Shown: piece by piece, positions 7,672 through 16,600 of the stretch
Position numbering within the stretch: position 1 is the first letter of the stretch
Layout of the letters: each line of letters opens with the position of its first letter
The notes under the pieces: generated by a model
What the model was told of the DNA's origin: nothing
Seen by the model: only the letters and a program-made list of their open reading frames with translations
The model's database searches: none
Made by a program: the position numbers and the translations under genes
DNA from: Mycolicibacterium arenosum
Lineage (GTDB): Bacteria > Actinomycetota > Actinomycetes > Mycobacteriales > Mycobacteriaceae
Length of the DNA stretch: 64,000 nt
NCBI RefSeq assembly: GCF_024320865.1
Contig: NZ_JANDBD010000004.1
Span: forward strand, 496,001 to 560,000
Direction of reading: 5' to 3'

Positions 7672-8505
7672 ATGGAGCGACGCACGCTGGAAGCGGTGAT
7701 CTACGAACGCGAGCCACCGATCGCGCGGATCATCCTGAACCGGCCGGAGAGGGCGAACACCAAGGACGCCGTGATGGTCGAGGAGGTCGACGCCTGCCTT
7801 CACGAGGCCGACCGCGATCGCGAGATCAAGGTGGTGATCCTCAAGGCCAACGGCAAGGGCTTCTGCGGCGGCCACGTGGCGCGCTGGGGTCCCGACGAGA
7901 ACCCCTACCCGACGTTCGGTGAAACGTTCGAGGATCAGTACAAGGGCACCGCCGACCTGTTCCTGTGGCCCACGCTGTACCTGTGGGAGTTCCCGAAACC
8001 CACCATCTCCCAGATCCACGGCTACTGCATGGGCGGCGGAATCTACCTGGGCCTGCTCACCGACTTCTGCGTGGCGTCGGAGGACGCCACGTTCCAGATG
8101 CCGCTGGCACAGAGTCTCGGAGAACCCGGCGGGCACACCATGATCGAGCCGTGGCTGCTGATGAACTGGCATCGCACGATGGACTGGCTGCTGCTCGCGC
8201 CGACGCTGTCCGCGGACGAGGCGCTGGAGTGGGGTCTGCTCAACAAGGTCGTTTCCCGCGACGACCTGGAGGCCACCGTCGAGGAGATGGCGCAGCGGAT
8301 CGCCCGGATCCCGCTCACCACGACCATGGCGGTGAAGAACAACGTCAAGCGCGCCTACGAGTTGATGGGCATGAGAGTGCACCTGCAGGTCAGCCACATC
8401 CTGACGAACATGGTCGGCGCCGCGTCGGACGTGCAGGCCCGCCGGGCCGAGCTGAAGCAATCCGGGCTGAAGCCAAGGGATTTCGTGGAGCGTGGCGAGA
8501 CTTAG
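7672..8505 (+). CDS. Enoyl-CoA hydratase/isomerase (crotonase)
   Basis: 277-residue crotonase. Oxyanion-hole loops are GKGFCGGHVA (61-70) and HGYCMGGG (116-123); SLGEPGGHTMIEPW supplies the acidic region used in catalysis. Paralogue of the truncated enzyme at the left edge. Last gene of the plus operon; it follows the CoA-transferase with an excellent GGAGG 7 nt before the ATG. Its TAG stop shares the tetranucleotide TTAG with the stop of the convergent KstD-like gene, so the two mRNAs overlap by 4 nt. Likely hydrates the product of the upstream acyl-CoA dehydrogenase pair. Confidence 0.94.
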   Translation: MERRTLEAVIYEREPPIARIILNRPERANTKDAVMVEEVDACLHEADRDREIKVVILKANGKGFCGGHVARWGPDENPYPTFGETFEDQYKGTADLFLWPTLYLWEFPKPTISQIHGYCMGGGIYLGLLTDFCVASEDATFQMPLAQSLGEPGGHTMIEPWLLMNWHRTMDWLLLAPTLSADEALEWGLLNKVVSRDDLEATVEEMAQRIARIPLTTTMAVKNNVKRAYELMGMRVHLQVSHILTNMVGAASDVQARRAELKQSGLKPRDFVERGET

Positions 8506-10166
8506 CCTGCGCTCGCCGCGTGCTTGGCCGCGACGTATCCGAACACCATGGTGTTGGCGATGCTGCCGCCGGCACCCAGGTAGTTGCGGCCCATCACCGT
8601 CGCGGTGATGTTGCCCGTGGCGTACAACCCCTCGATGACGCGCTCGTCCTCGTCGAGCACCCGCGCGTGCTCGTCGGTGATCACTCCCCCGCAGGTGCCG
8701 ACGTCGCCTGGAAACACCCTGGTGGCGTAGAAGGGGGCGCGATCCAGCGGCCCGAGCGCGGGATTCGGTGAGTAGCCGGGGTCGCCGAGGCAGGCGTTGT
8801 ACGCCGACTGGCCGCGGCCGAAGTCGGGATCGAGCCCGCGAGAGGCGAATTCGTTGAACCGCGCGACGGTCTTCTCCAGGGCGTCGGCGGGCACCTTGAT
8901 CTGAGCCGCGAGGTCGGCGAGCGTATCGGCGCGTTTGACGACGCCCTTGGTGACCAGGTCCTCGTTGAGCGTGCGCTTCTTCACCGGGTTGGCACCCGAC
9001 ACATAGCGACGGATGTAGCCGTGGTCGAAGACCTGCCAGCACGGCACGGCGCGAGCGGCGTACATCGCCTTGCCGACCTCGACGTAGGAGTTCGACTCGT
9101 TGCAGAACCGATTGCCTGTGCCGTCGACGTAGATCGCACCCGGCCGCTGCCGTCCCGAACCGATCGAGGCGGCGCCGGGGTCGGCGATGAACACCATCGG
9201 CAGCCACCAGGCCTCGTCGAGCAGGTCGGTCTTGGCGCCCAGGCGCATCGCCGTCTGCAGCACCTCGCCGGTGTCCCCCGCGTTCGCAATCGACCACTTG
9301 GCCTCGTTGGGTTGGTCGGCGCTGTATTCGCGTCGCATGTCGGCGTTGTGCCCGAACCCGCCCGCGGCCAGCAGGACTCCGCGACGGGCTCGCACGTTGA
9401 CCCCCGTCCCGGCGCGGGTGACACGGGCCCCGACGACGCGGCCGTCCTCGACGATCAGGTCGTCCATCGCCGCGGCCGTCCAGATGGGCGGGTCACCGGC
9501 GGCGTCGATCAGGCTCTTGAGGATCTGGCCGATCAGCGAGGCGCCGTTGGTCAGCACCTCGCGGCGACGCAGCTTCGCGAGGTTGGTGCGTGCGAACACC
9601 CGCATCGCCACCGCGAACGCCTTCGGTGACCTGTTGAAGTACTGCACCGAGCGCAGTTCGTTGGTGGTGAGCACGAAGCCGTAGTTCTTCGCCATCGACG
9701 GTTGCACCCGATGACTCCAGGTGCCGAGCGCGGCCGCGTCGAACGGGATGCCCTCGACCGCGCGGCCGGCTTCGTTGCCGCCCTTGTGATTCGGGTAGTA
9801 GTCGGTCCAGCCGGGGCAGCGGATCAGCCGAACTCCCCTGCGCTGCAGAAACGTCAGCATCTCCGAGCCCGCGGTCAGGAACGTCTCCCGCCGCGCGGGC
9901 GACGAGGCCAACCCGATGTCGCCGACGACGTCGTCGAAGTAGGCCAGCCCCTCCTCGTGTGAGTCGGCGACGCCTGCGGCGCGCATCAAGGGGTTGTTCG
10001 GCATCCAGGCCATCCCGCCGGACATGCCGGTGGAGCCACCGACCAGGTCCTGCTTCTCGACGATCAGCGGCTCGATGCCGGCGTCGAGCGCCGCCAGCGC
10101 GGCGACCATGCCGCCACCGCCGCTGCCCGCGATGAGCAGGTCGACGGTCCGGTCCCACGTCACCAC
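8502..10166 (-). CDS. KstD-like FAD-dependent 3-ketosteroid delta1-dehydrogenase family protein
   Basis: 554-residue flavoprotein. GSGGGGMVAA (14-23) is the FAD-binding glycine motif with VEKQD following, and GGSTGMSGGMAWMPNN is the flavin-site signature of the fumarate reductase/KstD group. Residues matching those used by 3-ketosteroid delta1-dehydrogenases are present: a Tyr in WTDYYPN, a Tyr in NESNSYVEVG, and near the C-terminus the Tyr-x3-Gly pair in RNYLGAGGS. The family removes two hydrogens next to a ring ketone. GTG at 10166 or 10163 starts it; the latter overlaps the Rieske gene stop as GTGA. Substrate may be a steroid-like or other cyclic ketone. Confidence 0.9.
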   Translation of the reverse strand: MVTWDRTVDLLIAGSGGGGMVAALAALDAGIEPLIVEKQDLVGGSTGMSGGMAWMPNNPLMRAAGVADSHEEGLAYFDDVVGDIGLASSPARRETFLTAGSEMLTFLQRRGVRLIRCPGWTDYYPNHKGGNEAGRAVEGIPFDAAALGTWSHRVQPSMAKNYGFVLTTNELRSVQYFNRSPKAFAVAMRVFARTNLAKLRRREVLTNGASLIGQILKSLIDAAGDPPIWTAAAMDDLIVEDGRVVGARVTRAGTGVNVRARRGVLLAAGGFGHNADMRREYSADQPNEAKWSIANAGDTGEVLQTAMRLGAKTDLLDEAWWLPMVFIADPGAASIGSGRQRPGAIYVDGTGNRFCNESNSYVEVGKAMYAARAVPCWQVFDHGYIRRYVSGANPVKKRTLNEDLVTKGVVKRADTLADLAAQIKVPADALEKTVARFNEFASRGLDPDFGRGQSAYNACLGDPGYSPNPALGPLDRAPFYATRVFPGDVGTCGGVITDEHARVLDEDERVIEGLYATGNITATVMGRNYLGAGGSIANTMVFGYVAAKHAASAG

Positions 10167-11563
10167 GACGGGACCGGCTCGGACAGGCCGAGATCGGCGA
10201 CCGGCACGTCGATCGTGCTGTTCGTCCGCTGAATCGCGGGCACCAGCCTCTCGTAGGGCAGGCCGGCCAGGAATCCGTCGACGACCCGCTCGAAGTTCGA
10301 GATGAGCCCTTCGATCTGCGTCGAGAGTCGCATGAACTCGAAACCCTTGGCGTGCAGCCCCTTCTGCTGCTTCGGCAGGTTCGAGAAGTCCTGCGCCGGA
10401 ATGGTCGGCCAGCTGGGATCATCGGGAGCGAGCGGCTCCGGCGCCACCGGCCTGCCCTGCGACGCGTCGTCCGGGAATCGGGTCAGCGACCAGATCTCGA
10501 ACAGCGTCTCCTCGGGGCCCAGCGGCCGGATCCGGTAGGACGATCCGCTACTGAACTGCGGGAGCAGAAAGTAGTGCGGAAAGGCGAAGCCGATCGCGTC
10601 GATCACGCGCCGGCGGTTCAGGTCGTTGAGGTCGGGGAAGTCGCAGCCGCGTGCGCGATGCCAGGTGGTCACCGCCTCGTTGACCGCGGCCCGCCACGTC
10701 GCCATAGCCTCCCGCGGGTCGTCGGGCAGCGACATGTGCTGCAGCCCCTCGGCGATGCGGATGTCGTTCTCGTGGGTCATCCCGCCCATGCCCGACCCGA
10801 GCATCCGCATGAGGTGCAGATCGGTTTCGATGATCGGGTGCACCTGCCTATTCCCCGTCGCTGTGCTCGCCCCGGCCCCACGGTCCGCCGTGTGCGACGA
10901 CGGCAACAGCTGCGGGTGGGTCTGCGGGACGTGGTAGCCCTCCATGAACGCCGCCGCCGCGAGCTTCCAGTTCACCGGCAGCACGCACGATCTCCACCAC
11001 TCGGTGCGCAGCGCACCGACCTTCCACTCGTCGTGCTTCGACGCGAACGGCTCGATGCAGTCGATCAGCGGCGGGGCCGCGTCGTCGAGGTTGATCCACG
11101 CGCACCCGCCCCACGTCTCGCACCGCACCGACACCAGCGCGAGATCGTCGGCGTCGAGGTTGTCGGCGTCGAACGCCTTGGGGCGCAGGACGAAGGTGTT
11201 CGCACCGTCCAACCCCCAGCACCACCCGTGGAACGGGCAGACGAAGCTGCGCCGCGACCCGCTGCCCTCGACCAGTTTCATGCCGCGGTGTCGACAGGAG
11301 TTGTAGTAGGCGCGTACGTGGTCCGCATCGACGCGCACGACGATGATCGACTGGTCGAGGATCTCGTACTCGACGAAGTCACCGGGCTTGGGGATCTCCT
11401 CCAGCCGGCATGCCATCTGCCACACCCGCGGCCAGAGCAATTCGTTCTCGAGTGCGTAGAACTCGGAGTCGTAGTAGCGCTGTTTGGGGATCCGGTCGAC
11501 CGCCTGCACCGCCCACGGCACCGGTAGCGGAGTCCAATCCACGGCGTGCGGCAATCCACCCAC
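10160..11563 (-). CDS. Rieske non-heme iron ring-hydroxylating oxygenase, alpha-type subunit
   Basis: 467 residues. The Rieske [2Fe-2S] ligands are Cys90 and His92 (NSCRHRG) and Cys109 and His112 (VCPFHGW); the catalytic domain has the mononuclear iron ligands in FMEGYHVPQTHP (His211, His216). These enzymes hydroxylate rings using electrons from a ferredoxin and reductase. No small beta subunit or reductase gene adjoins it; the Rieske ferredoxin (32637) and flavoprotein reductase (33126) of this window are candidates. Cotranscribed with the KstD-like gene, whose start it overlaps. Start is a GTG with weak ribosome site; a slightly downstream start is possible. Confidence 0.93.
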   Translation of the reverse strand: MGGLPHAVDWTPLPVPWAVQAVDRIPKQRYYDSEFYALENELLWPRVWQMACRLEEIPKPGDFVEYEILDQSIIVVRVDADHVRAYYNSCRHRGMKLVEGSGSRRSFVCPFHGWCWGLDGANTFVLRPKAFDADNLDADDLALVSVRCETWGGCAWINLDDAAPPLIDCIEPFASKHDEWKVGALRTEWWRSCVLPVNWKLAAAAFMEGYHVPQTHPQLLPSSHTADRGAGASTATGNRQVHPIIETDLHLMRMLGSGMGGMTHENDIRIAEGLQHMSLPDDPREAMATWRAAVNEAVTTWHRARGCDFPDLNDLNRRRVIDAIGFAFPHYFLLPQFSSGSSYRIRPLGPEETLFEIWSLTRFPDDASQGRPVAPEPLAPDDPSWPTIPAQDFSNLPKQQKGLHAKGFEFMRLSTQIEGLISNFERVVDGFLAGLPYERLVPAIQRTNSTIDVPVADLGLSEPVPSW

Positions 11564-11847
11564 CCCTTCTCCAGAGTCGCGGGATATTGCGGTCGGTGAT
11601 CGACGGTGAGTATCTTAGCAATAATAGCCATATCAGAGTAGCCGCCTGTGCGGCGACGACGCACAGGCTGACAGCGGGAGAGGTTGGCGGCACATGGCCC
11701 GTTCGGCGGTCGTCACCTCGAATCCCGTTGACGATCAAGGCAAGCCCCCGCCCGGCCGCCGTGCGAGTGCGGGAAACTCCCTCCGACGGAGTTAACAGAT
11801 GCGCTATGTTTTGTAACATGACCACGACGCCGTCGGAAGGGAGTGCC
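11564..11847. promoter_or_regulatory. Divergent promoter region with three candidate operator elements
   Basis: 284 nt without a gene. At 11612-11628 the plus strand reads ATCTTAGCAATAATAGC, resembling the motif near 4125 and 23177. At 11775-11793 AACTCC and GGAGTT form an inverted repeat around 7 nt, and at 11806-11819 ATGTT and AACAT form another around TTGT. The last overlaps an in-frame ATG at 11818, which argues for the later GTG (11848) as translation start of the monooxygenase. Confidence 0.45.
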
Positions 11848-13632
11848 GTGACCTTCGATCCCGAGGAAGTGCACGCCAAGTACCTCGCAGAGCGCGATCG
11901 GCGTCTGATTCCCGGCCGCGCCGAGATTCGCGACCTCGCGCACGACGAACGCGTCGCCGGATACCGGGCCGACCCCTTCACCCCCCGTACCGAGCGCGAC
12001 GCGATCACCGACGACCCCGACGTGGTGATCGTCGGCGGCGGCATCGCAGGACTGCTCGCGGGCGTGCACCTGCGCAAGGCGGGTATCGAACGCATCCGGA
12101 TCGTCGATCACGCGGGCGGGGTGGGCGGTACCTGGTACTGGAACCGCTACCCCGGCGTGATGTGCGACGTCGAGTCCTATCAGTACCTGCCGCTGCTCGA
12201 GGAACTCGACTACCTCCCGTCTCGGCGCTATGCCTTCGGCGAGGAGATCCGGCTGCACCTGCAGTCCATCGCGGATCGCTTCGACCTGGTGTCCGACGCG
12301 CTCTTCCACACCGGTGTCTCACGTTCGGTGTGGCACGACGACACCGGGCGCTGGACCGTGCACACCGATCGCGGCGACGAGTTGTCCTGCCGCTACTACG
12401 TGCTGGCCGTCGGGATCCTCAACCTGATGAAGCTGCCCGCCATTCCGGGGATGGACGCCTTCGCGGGGAAGGCCTTCCACACCGCGCGGTGGGACTACGA
12501 GTACACCGGCGGTGCGACCGGCGAGCCGCTCACCGAACTCGGCGACAAGACCGTCGCACTGATCGGCACCGGCGCCAGCGGGCTGCAGGCGCTGCCGCCG
12601 CTCGCCGAGGCCGCCCAGCACGTCTACGTCTTCCAGCGGACGCCGTCGGCGATCGGCGTACGCGGCAACCGCCCCACCGACCCGTCCTTCGCCGAGACGC
12701 TGACGCCGGGCTGGCAGAAGGCGCGGATGGACAACTTCCAGTCGATCATGCTGGGCAGGCCGGTCGAGGCCGACCTGACCGACGACGGCTGGACGCGCCA
12801 CTACGCCGCCGTGCAGAACCCGCCGCGGATCAAGGGCGCGAGCCTGCGCGAGTTCATGCTCAGGGCCGAGGAACTCGACTACCGCATCATGGAGGAGCAC
12901 CGCGCCCGCATCGACGAGCTCGTCACCGATCCCGGGGTCGCGGCCATCCTCAAGCCCTATTACCGCTACCTGTGCAAGCGACCGTGCTTCCACGACGAGT
13001 ACTACGACGCGTTCAACCGTGCGAACGTCACGCTCGTCGACTGCCCGACGGGCATCGAGAAGATCACCGAGCACGGCTTGATCGCCGCCGGTCGTCAGTA
13101 CGAGGTCGACTGCATCGTCTACAGCACGGGCTTCGAGGCCGAGGTCACCCCGCTGCAGCGCCGGGCGGGACACGAGATCGTCGGAAGAGACGGCCTTACG
13201 TTGGCGCAGAAGTGGGCGGACGGCGCCGCCAGCCTGTTCGGCATGATGAGCCGCGGCTTCCCGAACATGTTCGTCATGCCCGCGCCGGGCCAGCAGTCGG
13301 TGGTCACCGTCAACTACACCCAGTTGGCCGTGTTCGGCGCCGAGTTCATCGGCGGCATGGTCGCGCTCCTGGAGAAGCAGGGCATCACGGTGTTCGACGT
13401 CAGCGCCGCCGCGGAGGCCGACTGGATTCAGCAGATCGTCGACACGTACGTCGATCCGAGCGCCGTGATGTCGGCCTGCACCCCGTCGCGCCTGAACAAC
13501 GAGGGCGACCCCGGTGGGATCAAGGCACGCGACACCAACTGGGGCCGCGGTTTCGGCGACTTCTTCGGTTACCGTGACCTACTCGAGAACTGGCTGGCGG
13601 CTGGCGATTTCGACGGGTTGGAGACGGCGTGA
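11848..13632 (+). CDS. Type I Baeyer-Villiger flavin monooxygenase
   Basis: 594 residues from GTG 11848. FAD site VVIVGGGIAGLLAG, the type I Baeyer-Villiger fingerprint FAGKAFHTARWD (pattern FxGxxxHxxxWD), and the NADPH site ALIGTGASGLQA are all present, with an N-terminal extension of about 55 residues as in cyclododecanone/steroid monooxygenases. It inserts oxygen next to a ketone, turning cyclic ketones to lactones or acyl chains to esters. GTG 11848 has GGAAGGGAG 5 nt before it; ATG 11818 would add ten residues. First gene of a plus operon; its stop overlaps the next start as GTGA. Confidence 0.94.
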   Translation: MTFDPEEVHAKYLAERDRRLIPGRAEIRDLAHDERVAGYRADPFTPRTERDAITDDPDVVIVGGGIAGLLAGVHLRKAGIERIRIVDHAGGVGGTWYWNRYPGVMCDVESYQYLPLLEELDYLPSRRYAFGEEIRLHLQSIADRFDLVSDALFHTGVSRSVWHDDTGRWTVHTDRGDELSCRYYVLAVGILNLMKLPAIPGMDAFAGKAFHTARWDYEYTGGATGEPLTELGDKTVALIGTGASGLQALPPLAEAAQHVYVFQRTPSAIGVRGNRPTDPSFAETLTPGWQKARMDNFQSIMLGRPVEADLTDDGWTRHYAAVQNPPRIKGASLREFMLRAEELDYRIMEEHRARIDELVTDPGVAAILKPYYRYLCKRPCFHDEYYDAFNRANVTLVDCPTGIEKITEHGLIAAGRQYEVDCIVYSTGFEAEVTPLQRRAGHEIVGRDGLTLAQKWADGAASLFGMMSRGFPNMFVMPAPGQQSVVTVNYTQLAVFGAEFIGGMVALLEKQGITVFDVSAAAEADWIQQIVDTYVDPSAVMSACTPSRLNNEGDPGGIKARDTNWGRGFGDFFGYRDLLENWLAAGDFDGLETA

Positions 13633-15185
13633 CCGATCGCCGGCGCGTGGTCGTCGTCACCGGCGGTGGCGGTGGAATCGGTGCCGCGATCGCCGAATCA
13701 ATCGCGCGCAGAGGTGCTTTCGTCGTCACCGTCGACCCGATGGTGTCGGTGGACGGGTCCGAGCGACTACCCGCGACGGACGACACGACCGCAGGCCGCA
13801 TCGTCGCCGCGGGCGGTGCCGCGCGGGCGTCGAACACATCCGTCACCGATGAGGCGGCGGTCCGAGCGCTGTTCGGCGACCTCGCCGCGGAGTTCGGTGC
13901 CCTCGACGCCGTCGTCAACGTCGCGGGGATCAGCAGGCCCACCGGTTTCGCGAAGGGCAGCCGCGAGGACTGGCGCAACGTTCTCGACGTGCACCTCAAC
14001 GGCTACCGCAACGTGCTCGGCGCGGCCCTGCCGCTGATGGCGTCCGCCGGCCGCGGACACATCCTCGGCGTCACGTCGGGATCGGGGTGGCGCGCGGCCG
14101 ACGCCGGTGCGTACGGCTGCGCCAAGCGCGCGGTCGCATCGCTGACGTGGCAGTTGGGCCGCCACGCACCGCCGGGCGTCGTCGTCAACGCGGTGTCCCC
14201 GATCGCCGCCACGCGCATGGTCGCCGCCGCACTGGGCGGCGGGGTTCCGGCGAAGGGAGCCACCACCGGCGGACTGTCGCTGGGGTCGATGCCCGCCCCC
14301 GAGCACCTCGGGCCCCTCGGCGCACATCTGGTGGACGGGACCTTCGACGCCTGCCGCGGCCGTGTGCTGTTCGCGGGCGGCTCGGAGGTCGCGGTGATCG
14401 ACGAACCACGCCTGATCGAGGTCGTCCGCCGCGACGACGTTCCCGCCCCCGCCGCGCTCATCGAGGCGGCGACCACGATCGCGCTCGCGCCCGCTCAGGC
14501 CGGCCAGGTCAGCAGGGGCGGCAGCAACGCCCGCTTCGGCTCGATCTTCGACGAGGCCCCCGCCGACGACCTGCCCGCTCCCCTCACGCGCGTCTGCGCC
14601 GTCGCCGCCGACCGCGCCGACGTCGCGGCGGCCGTGTCGACGGCGCTGCGGGCGCGCGGGGTCACGTGCCGGACGGTCGAGTCACCCGCCGAACTCGGCG
14701 ACGCCGACGCGGTGGTGGTTGCGCTCGCCGGCGGCACCCGATCGAACAGCGGCGGCTGGGAGCGGATCCTCGCCGAGCACGACGGTATCGTCGACCGGAT
14801 CGACCTCGACGCTCAATGGATCAGGGCCGCTGCCGATCTCGATCGCGCCGTCCGCGTCGTCACCGTCACCGACGCCAACACCGCGGGCGGTCGCAGCCGG
14901 GCGCAGGCGGCCGCGCAGCTGGCCAGGGCGGGTCGCAAGGCCACCGGCGACCGGGTGCTGCCGTTCGCGGTCAGCGCCGAGTCCGCGGACGTCGACGCCG
15001 AACTCGTCGCACATCTGGTGTGCAGTCCCGCGGCCGCGGATCTCGCAGGCGCTGAACTGGTCACGGGCGCAGGATGGTTCGGGCTGCGCAGTCATCCGCG
15101 GCCGATCGGCAGCATCAGCTTCGGCGGGCCGGACGTACCCGCGTGGTTCGACGACACGCTTCGAGAGGTGGTGGCACCGCAGTGA
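13629..15185 (+). CDS. Long SDR: intact N-terminal dehydrogenase with a C-terminal Rossmann-like half
   Basis: 518 residues, twice the usual SDR length. Residues 1-270 are a standard SDR: TGGGGGIG cofactor motif, NVAGI, catalytic Ser in VTSGSG, and YGCAK. A linker including SRGGSNARFGSIFDEAP leads to residues 310-518, which begin with RVCAVAADRADV and keep an SDR-like alternation of strands and helices but lack a YxxxK pair and a glycine motif. The second half may be a degenerate dehydrogenase used for oligomerisation or substrate binding. GTG start overlaps the monooxygenase stop (GTGA), and its own stop overlaps the amidohydrolase start in the same way. Substrate unknown; a hydroxyl or ketone of the pathway is inferred. 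Confidence 0.88.
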   Translation: MTDRRRVVVVTGGGGGIGAAIAESIARRGAFVVTVDPMVSVDGSERLPATDDTTAGRIVAAGGAARASNTSVTDEAAVRALFGDLAAEFGALDAVVNVAGISRPTGFAKGSREDWRNVLDVHLNGYRNVLGAALPLMASAGRGHILGVTSGSGWRAADAGAYGCAKRAVASLTWQLGRHAPPGVVVNAVSPIAATRMVAAALGGGVPAKGATTGGLSLGSMPAPEHLGPLGAHLVDGTFDACRGRVLFAGGSEVAVIDEPRLIEVVRRDDVPAPAALIEAATTIALAPAQAGQVSRGGSNARFGSIFDEAPADDLPAPLTRVCAVAADRADVAAAVSTALRARGVTCRTVESPAELGDADAVVVALAGGTRSNSGGWERILAEHDGIVDRIDLDAQWIRAAADLDRAVRVVTVTDANTAGGRSRAQAAAQLARAGRKATGDRVLPFAVSAESADVDAELVAHLVCSPAAADLAGAELVTGAGWFGLRSHPRPIGSISFGGPDVPAWFDDTLREVVAPQ

Positions 15186-16057
15186 CCGACGAGACCAAGC
15201 CCTCCCGCATCGTGGACGCCCACGTGCACCTGTGGGATCCCGCCCGCACCGACTGGTACCCGTACCTGTCCAGGGATCAGTCGTCCCTGAACATGGGCGA
15301 CGTGTCGGGCATGTCGCGCCGTTTCGACGTCCCGACCTACCGCGCGGAGAGCGCGGGCTGGAACGTGGTGAAGCTGGTCAACGTCGCCGCCGCGACCGGC
15401 GGGCACTCAGTCGAGGAGACGCTCGAACTGGACCGCAGGGCCGACGCCGACGGTCACCCCGACGCGATCATCGGTGGCCTGCCGCCCGTGGACACGATCG
15501 CCGGGGCGGTGGCGGCGATCGACCGGCAGTTGGCGGCCAAGCGATTTCGCGGCGTCCGCCCGATGGGAGGAGGGGACGCGGCGCTGCCCGATGCCGACGT
15601 CCTTCGCGCCCTCGCCGACCGCGGGCTCGTCTACGAGGTGATGACACATCCCGACCAGCTCGTGGCGACCGCCCGAGGACTCGAGCAGCACGACGACCTG
15701 GTCGTGGTCATCGAGCACACCGGCTGGCCGCGCAACGACTCCGCGCAGGAGCGGGCGCTGTGGCAGGAGGGCGTCAACGCACTCGCAGCGCTCGGCGACA
15801 ACGTGCACTGCAAGCTGTCGGGCCTGGCGATGCCGCTGGGATCGATGGCGGCGGGCACGCTGGCGCCGTGGCTCGAGTACGCCATCGACGCGTTCGGCGT
15901 CGACCGCTGCTTCTTCGCGAGCAACTTCCCCGTCGACGGAATGCACGGCAGCTTCGACACCCTGTACTCGACGTATTCGGCGGTCACCGCCGGCCTCGAC
16001 GACGACGCGCGGGACAAGCTCTTCGCCGCGAATGCCGAACGCGTCTACCGATGTTGA
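15182..16057 (+). CDS. Amidohydrolase-2 family metal-dependent hydrolase/lactonase
   Basis: 291-residue TIM-barrel protein of the amidohydrolase 2 family. IVDAHVHLWDP gives the first metal-binding HxH, EHTGWP the later His, and FFASNFPVDG takes the place of the usual final Asp motif, as in L-fuconolactonase and 2-pyrone-4,6-dicarboxylate lactonase relatives. A lactonase would fit directly after a Baeyer-Villiger monooxygenase, which makes lactones; this pairing in one operon is the main functional hint. GTG at 15182 overlaps the preceding stop. Alternatives are a decarboxylase or a C-C hydrolase of the same fold. Confidence 0.9.
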   Translation: MTDETKPSRIVDAHVHLWDPARTDWYPYLSRDQSSLNMGDVSGMSRRFDVPTYRAESAGWNVVKLVNVAAATGGHSVEETLELDRRADADGHPDAIIGGLPPVDTIAGAVAAIDRQLAAKRFRGVRPMGGGDAALPDADVLRALADRGLVYEVMTHPDQLVATARGLEQHDDLVVVIEHTGWPRNDSAQERALWQEGVNALAALGDNVHCKLSGLAMPLGSMAAGTLAPWLEYAIDAFGVDRCFFASNFPVDGMHGSFDTLYSTYSAVTAGLDDDARDKLFAANAERVYRC

Positions 16058-16077
16058 TGCCGGTGTTAGGGTCGCGC

Positions 16078-16596
16078 ATGGTCAGCAGCGCGGTGATCGT
16101 CTCGGCGACGGCACTCGCCGTCTCGGCGATCGCCGTCGCGAGCGCACCGCAGGCCGTCGCCGACAATTCCGATTACGCGCTCAACGGCACGTATTCCGTT
16201 GTGTCCAACGGCGAATGGGCCAAGATGAACGAGCGGTACCAGGACAAGCCGTCGGTCTTCAGCGAGTGGACGATCTCGACGACGTGCTCGACCCCGATCA
16301 CCTGCGCGGGCACGGTCACCAGCAGCCTCGGCTGGACCGAGGACATCTACACCACGACCGGCAAGAACTGGTACGTCCGGCACGCCGTGCCGAACTGGAT
16401 CCCCTGCCCCGACGGCACCACCGCCCCCGGTCTGCAGGTGTTCAGGTTCCACCCCGAGACGAGCAGCAATCCCGACGGGTCGGCAACCCCAGGGGTTCTG
16501 GTCGGCGAGGACGTCACCACGGGCGAGAGCGGCAACTGCGGCCGCAACACCTCGCTGGTGCTCAACCTGCCGGTGAAGCTGACCCGAATAAGCTGA
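16078..16596 (+). CDS. Secreted mycobacterial protein of unknown function
   Basis: 172 residues. The N-terminus MVSSAVIVSATALAVSAIAV then ASAPQAVA-DN is a signal peptide with an AxA cleavage site near residue 30. The mature part is rich in Thr, Ser, Trp and Tyr with five cysteines (CSTPITC, IPCPDG, GNCG), consistent with a disulphide-stabilised beta protein on the cell surface. No known domain recognised. ATG 16078 is chosen so that the signal sequence begins at once; in-frame ATGs at 16051 and 16057 would add nine or seven residues and overlap the amidohydrolase stop. It sits inside the catabolic operon, 20 nt after the amidohydrolase. Confidence 0.82.
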   Translation: MVSSAVIVSATALAVSAIAVASAPQAVADNSDYALNGTYSVVSNGEWAKMNERYQDKPSVFSEWTISTTCSTPITCAGTVTSSLGWTEDIYTTTGKNWYVRHAVPNWIPCPDGTTAPGLQVFRFHPETSSNPDGSATPGVLVGEDVTTGESGNCGRNTSLVLNLPVKLTRIS

Positions 16597-16600
16597 CCGG

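Noticed and set aside
7441..9297. 618-codon minus frame spanning the crotonase and KstD-like genes
   Set aside because: It crosses two well supported genes in shadow frames with no domain motif; it is antisense to the crotonase.
14719..16056. Long plus-strand frame leading into the secreted protein
   Set aside because: Upstream of 16051 it is Arg/Ser/Pro-rich shadow of the SDR and amidohydrolase; only the signal-peptide-led part from 16078 is credible.
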